The position numbers and the translations under genes are program-made. Below the pieces are notes generated by a model, which saw nothing but the letters and a program-made list of their open reading frames with translations, was not told the DNA's origin and made no database searches. DNA of 44,326 nt from Candidatus Bathyarchaeota archaeon. GTDB taxonomy: Archaea > Thermoproteota > Bathyarchaeia > Bathyarchaeales > Bathycorpusculaceae. The stretch is from the NCBI GenBank assembly GCA_016927895.1, contig JAFGLT010000069.1, positions 1 through 44,326 of the forward strand, read 5' to 3'. Below, piece by piece: positions 42,124 through 44,326 of this stretch. Position 1 is the stretch's first letter. Every line of letters starts with the position of its first letter.

Positions 42124-42300
42124 ATGGCGTGGAACATAAACAATAACAAGTGCCTGCGATGCGGGGGCTGCGTTTCCGTTTGCCCAACCGCGGCTTTAGA
42201 ATTACGAGATAACATTATTCACGATGAAAAATTGTGCACGCTTTGTGGTGTGTGCGAGAAAGCTTGCCCCGTAGAGGCTATAAAGGTGACAAAAAAATGA
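42124..42300 (+). CDS. Two-cluster [4Fe-4S] ferredoxin
   Basis: 58-residue ferredoxin. Two CxxCxxCxxxCP motifs are visible, CLRCGGCVSVCPTAALEL (C10, C13, C16, C20) and CTLCGVCEKACPVEAIKV (C38, C41, C44, C48), so it carries two [4Fe-4S] clusters. Its stop overlaps the ATG of the reductase gene (ATGA), making it the probable electron donor of that enzyme. It is too short for the usual length filter. Confidence 0.9.
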   Translation: MAWNINNNKCLRCGGCVSVCPTAALELRDNIIHDEKLCTLCGVCEKACPVEAIKVTKK

Positions 42301-43460
42301 ACGATGTTGTAATAATCGGCGCTGGACCTGCAGGAACAGCCTGCGCAAAGCTACTGGCTGAAAACGGGTTCTCAGTTAAAGTGTACGATAAGAGGGCTGA
42401 GATAGGGGCGCCAAAGCGTTGCGGAGAAGGCATAAGCGAGGCGTCTCAAGACTTCGTGGGAAAAATCCCTGACAAGTGCATTGCACAGAAAATTAAGGGC
42501 GCAAGATTATACGCCCCAGACGGCAGATACTTAGACGCAATATTGTCTTCTGGAGGTTTTGTGCTTGAGCGGAAAGTGTTTGACAAGTGGCTTGCCGAGG
42601 AAGCAGTTAAGGCTGGAGCGGTAGTTCAGGCTAACACGTTCATTTCTGACATAACCAAGGACGAAAGAGGCTACTTCAGTGGCGTTAAAGGCGAGTTCTC
42701 AGGCAACAAGTTTGAAGAAAAAGCGCGAGTTGTTGTCTGCGCTACGGGCGCGGAGTCTCCTTTGAGGAATAAGGCGCTGGGCGTATTCTCAAAAGTTAAC
42801 TTGATTGACTCTTGCATACAGTATGAAATGACAAACATTGACATAGTCCCCGATCTTATTCACATTTACTTGTCAAATGTGCTGGCGCCTAGAGGTTACG
42901 TGTGGGTTTTCCCAAAAGGCGAGCACAAGGCAAACGTTGGACTCGGCATTGTCCCACAGGATAAGAAGCCAGGAGCATATATGGAAGAGTTCCTGAAACT
43001 GCATCCCGAAATAAGCAAAGGCTCAATTCTGGAAGTAAATGCTGGCTGCGTCCCTGTAGGGGGACTAGTGAAAGACATGGTTGCTAATGGTTTTGTGCTT
43101 TGCGGGGAAGCCGCGAACCACGTTAATGCTATCCACGGTGGAGGCATCAAAGAAGCAGTCCTCTCCGGTCAGATGGCAGCCGACACTATAGCTGAATGTC
43201 TAAAGAAAAAAGATGTTTCAAAAAGCGCGTTGTCAGCGTTCAATAATAGATGGTGGAAGGAAAGAGGCAAATACCTTAGAAAAGTGGAAAAACTAAGAGA
43301 GACACTGGAAAAACTATCTGACCCAGACTTGAACGACCTTGTTGACGCGCTGAAGCCAGAGGACATTATAGAGTTCTCTCGCGGCGCAAAGCTATCCATC
43401 CTAGCAAAAGTGCTCATGAGAAAACCAAAACTAGTAAGCATAGCGAGGCATCTCTTGTAA
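42297..43460 (+). CDS. Geranylgeranyl reductase family flavoprotein
   Basis: 387-residue FAD enzyme that saturates isoprenoid chains of archaeal membrane lipids or related compounds. Seen: dinucleotide fold VVIIGAGPAGTACAKLL (4-20), the family signature KRCGEGIS (40-47, with the cysteine expected in the active site), PRGYVWVFPKGEHKANVGLG near 200 and the FAD site LCGEAANHVNAIHGGG near 265. ATG 42297 is chosen because it overlaps the ferredoxin stop; the frame extends upstream to 42234 but that is the ferredoxin coding region. A menaquinone-specific or digeranylgeranylglycerophospholipid substrate cannot be distinguished by sequence. Confidence 0.87.
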   Translation: MNDVVIIGAGPAGTACAKLLAENGFSVKVYDKRAEIGAPKRCGEGISEASQDFVGKIPDKCIAQKIKGARLYAPDGRYLDAILSSGGFVLERKVFDKWLAEEAVKAGAVVQANTFISDITKDERGYFSGVKGEFSGNKFEEKARVVVCATGAESPLRNKALGVFSKVNLIDSCIQYEMTNIDIVPDLIHIYLSNVLAPRGYVWVFPKGEHKANVGLGIVPQDKKPGAYMEEFLKLHPEISKGSILEVNAGCVPVGGLVKDMVANGFVLCGEAANHVNAIHGGGIKEAVLSGQMAADTIAECLKKKDVSKSALSAFNNRWWKERGKYLRKVEKLRETLEKLSDPDLNDLVDALKPEDIIEFSRGAKLSILAKVLMRKPKLVSIARHLL

Positions 43461-43470
43461 ACACGCCTCA

Positions 43471-44074
43471 TTATGGTGCATTATCCCATAGGGGAGTAAT
43501 GAGATACGAGAAAATTACGTCATAGGGATAAACATAACCTTCGCCATCTATCCAAAATTCGCTTGGAACTGAAACAACTTCCCTTTTAGTAAACCATCTG
43601 CTGGTTAATGTATATGTTTCTCCAATAGCTATTTTTACTGGCTAAAATGGCAGGGTCCAAAGTAATTGCCTATTTAATGTTACAGTTGTATCCATACCTT
43701 TTGAACCGTTAGAAAACCATGTTTGTACGTGAAGCTTAACATTTTATGCTGTTTGAGTTTCAGTGTTCGTTAAGTTTCCTGCAATCAAAAGCTTAAGTCC
43801 TCCGTCAGTTCCAAAACTTAGCTTTTTCTACATTGATTACTAAATTTGAGGGTCCTTAGCCTGTTGGTTTAGGAGTTGGTGTTGCTACTGGTGATTGTTT
43901 AGGTGTTGGTTCAGGAGATAGCGTAGGCGTTGGTCAAGGAATATTCGGAGTTTGGTTTGGTTGGCTAAATACAAAATAGATTAGGTTGGATATGATAACT
44001 ATAGCTAATATTATTATTACAAGTATTCCAAGTACTCTTTTGTCCACGTGACTTAGACCCGGTTTTACTTGCAC
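43471..44074 (-). pseudogene. Decayed anchored surface-protein gene
   Basis: On the minus strand, GGAGGG and GTG 44074 begin a frame with an N-terminal basic stretch, a membrane segment (LGILVIIILAIVIISNLIYF) and QPNQTPNIP, where TGA (43936-43934) stops it. The same frame goes on with a P/T-rich linker (PTPTLSPEPTPKQS, VATPTPKPTG) to a TAA, then GPSNLVINVEKAKFWN. One shift near the end of that segment restores DGGLKLLIAGNLTNTETQTA, a TAA, then HVQTWFSNGSKGMDTTVTLN, a TAG after LPF and finally FTKREVVSVPSEFWIDGEGY and ITPLWDNAP before TAA at 43473-43471. Four internal stops of all three types plus a frameshift make this a pseudogene of a roughly 200-residue exported protein with N-terminal anchor. 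No family is recognised. Confidence 0.82.
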
Positions 44075-44326
44075 AAGTATCCCTCCTTTACCACTTTTAG
44101 GCTTGACACAACCAAGACGGCGAATAGCATTAGAGTTAAGCGTTTACTCATGCTAAGCCCCTAAAGATAACGAGAGTTAGTTCAGCGGTAAAAGCGTTCT
44201 TGTAAAAGTTTCTTGACAAGCATATTAGGAGCCTATTAGGATTCTAATAGAAAATGCATACAGAAAACGAGGAGGGGAGGTCTACCCAATGTGCTTTTAG
44301 TGTTTTCTTGAGTTTATGATGCCTCG
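44075..44326. other. Right-edge intergenic stretch with hairpin
   Basis: No gene seen. CTATTAG (44233-44239) and CTAATAG (44244-44250) form a perfect inverted repeat around GATT, and ATTAGGA occurs twice just before. This may be an operator or terminator of a gene beyond the edge. A tRNA-like D-arm stretch near 44180 is discussed among the rejected items. Confidence 0.3.

Noticed and set aside
44175-44215. tRNA-like D-arm and anticodon-loop stretch (AGTTCAGCGGTAAAAGCG, then CTTGTAAA)
   Set aside because: It resembles tRNA-Thr(TGT), but the D-stem does not pair and no T-arm GTTCGAA-type sequence or acceptor end follows within the window, even allowing an intron.

Overview
The window reads as a chromosomal segment of a mesophilic-type archaeon. 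The lineage is probably Bathyarchaeota/MCG or a relative, but that is inferred from gene content only; no rRNA or taxonomic marker was searched. The archaeal evidence is direct: Hjc Holliday-junction resolvase, aPelota, a methanofuran biosynthesis cluster, an archaeal asparagine synthetase derived from a class II tRNA synthetase, geranylgeranyl reductase, class III-signal pilins, archaeal TATA boxes close to starts, and many TTG/GTG starts. No rRNA, CRISPR array or intact insertion sequence is visible, and I could not support any tRNA.

Layout. 0-0.63 kb is non-coding with strong palindromes and two diverged copies of a dispersed repeat. hjc follows (0.64-1.07 kb), then a decayed MacB/LolDE-type ABC transporter (ATPase and permease, both with frameshifts and in-frame stops, 1.1-3.7 kb) and a winged-helix/PD-(D/E)XK nuclease-like gene (3.7-4.4 kb). 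After a gene-poor gap comes a large secreted PQQ-type beta-propeller protein (5.3-7.9 kb). A HisA-like gene diverges from mfnB-mfnD-mfnF-mfnE-DUF362 (8.3-13.85 kb), most of the methanofuran pathway (mfnA and mfnC are absent here). Next are a beta-helix surface protein with a PEF-like C-terminal anchor, pelota, divergent proB-proA and a 54-residue zinc-ribbon gene. A minus-strand block encodes a PfkB kinase, phosphoglucosamine mutase and a GlmU-like bifunctional enzyme (19.4-23.2 kb).

23.5-35.3 kb is a single-orientation type IV pilus/Tad-like locus: secretion ATPase, two-domain TadC/GspF-like membrane protein, five pilin-like or anchored surface proteins (one of 948 residues), a small major-pilin candidate with its own promoter, and an A24 prepilin peptidase. 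Then come an MBL-fold hydrolase, an M50 site-2 protease, two small proteins, GTP-type PEP carboxykinase with asparagine synthetase (a likely operon turning oxaloacetate and aspartate metabolism), a divergent Lrp/AsnC regulator with a perfect palindrome over its predicted transcription start, an HxlR regulator, and a ferredoxin-geranylgeranyl reductase pair. The right edge holds a decayed anchored surface-protein gene.

Two signals lie outside ordinary annotation. One is a 25-29 nt motif present in three near-identical copies (one inside the mfnF reading frame) plus two diverged copies. The other is a set of abrupt switches in keto/amino base composition of the plus strand that do not follow gene orientation.
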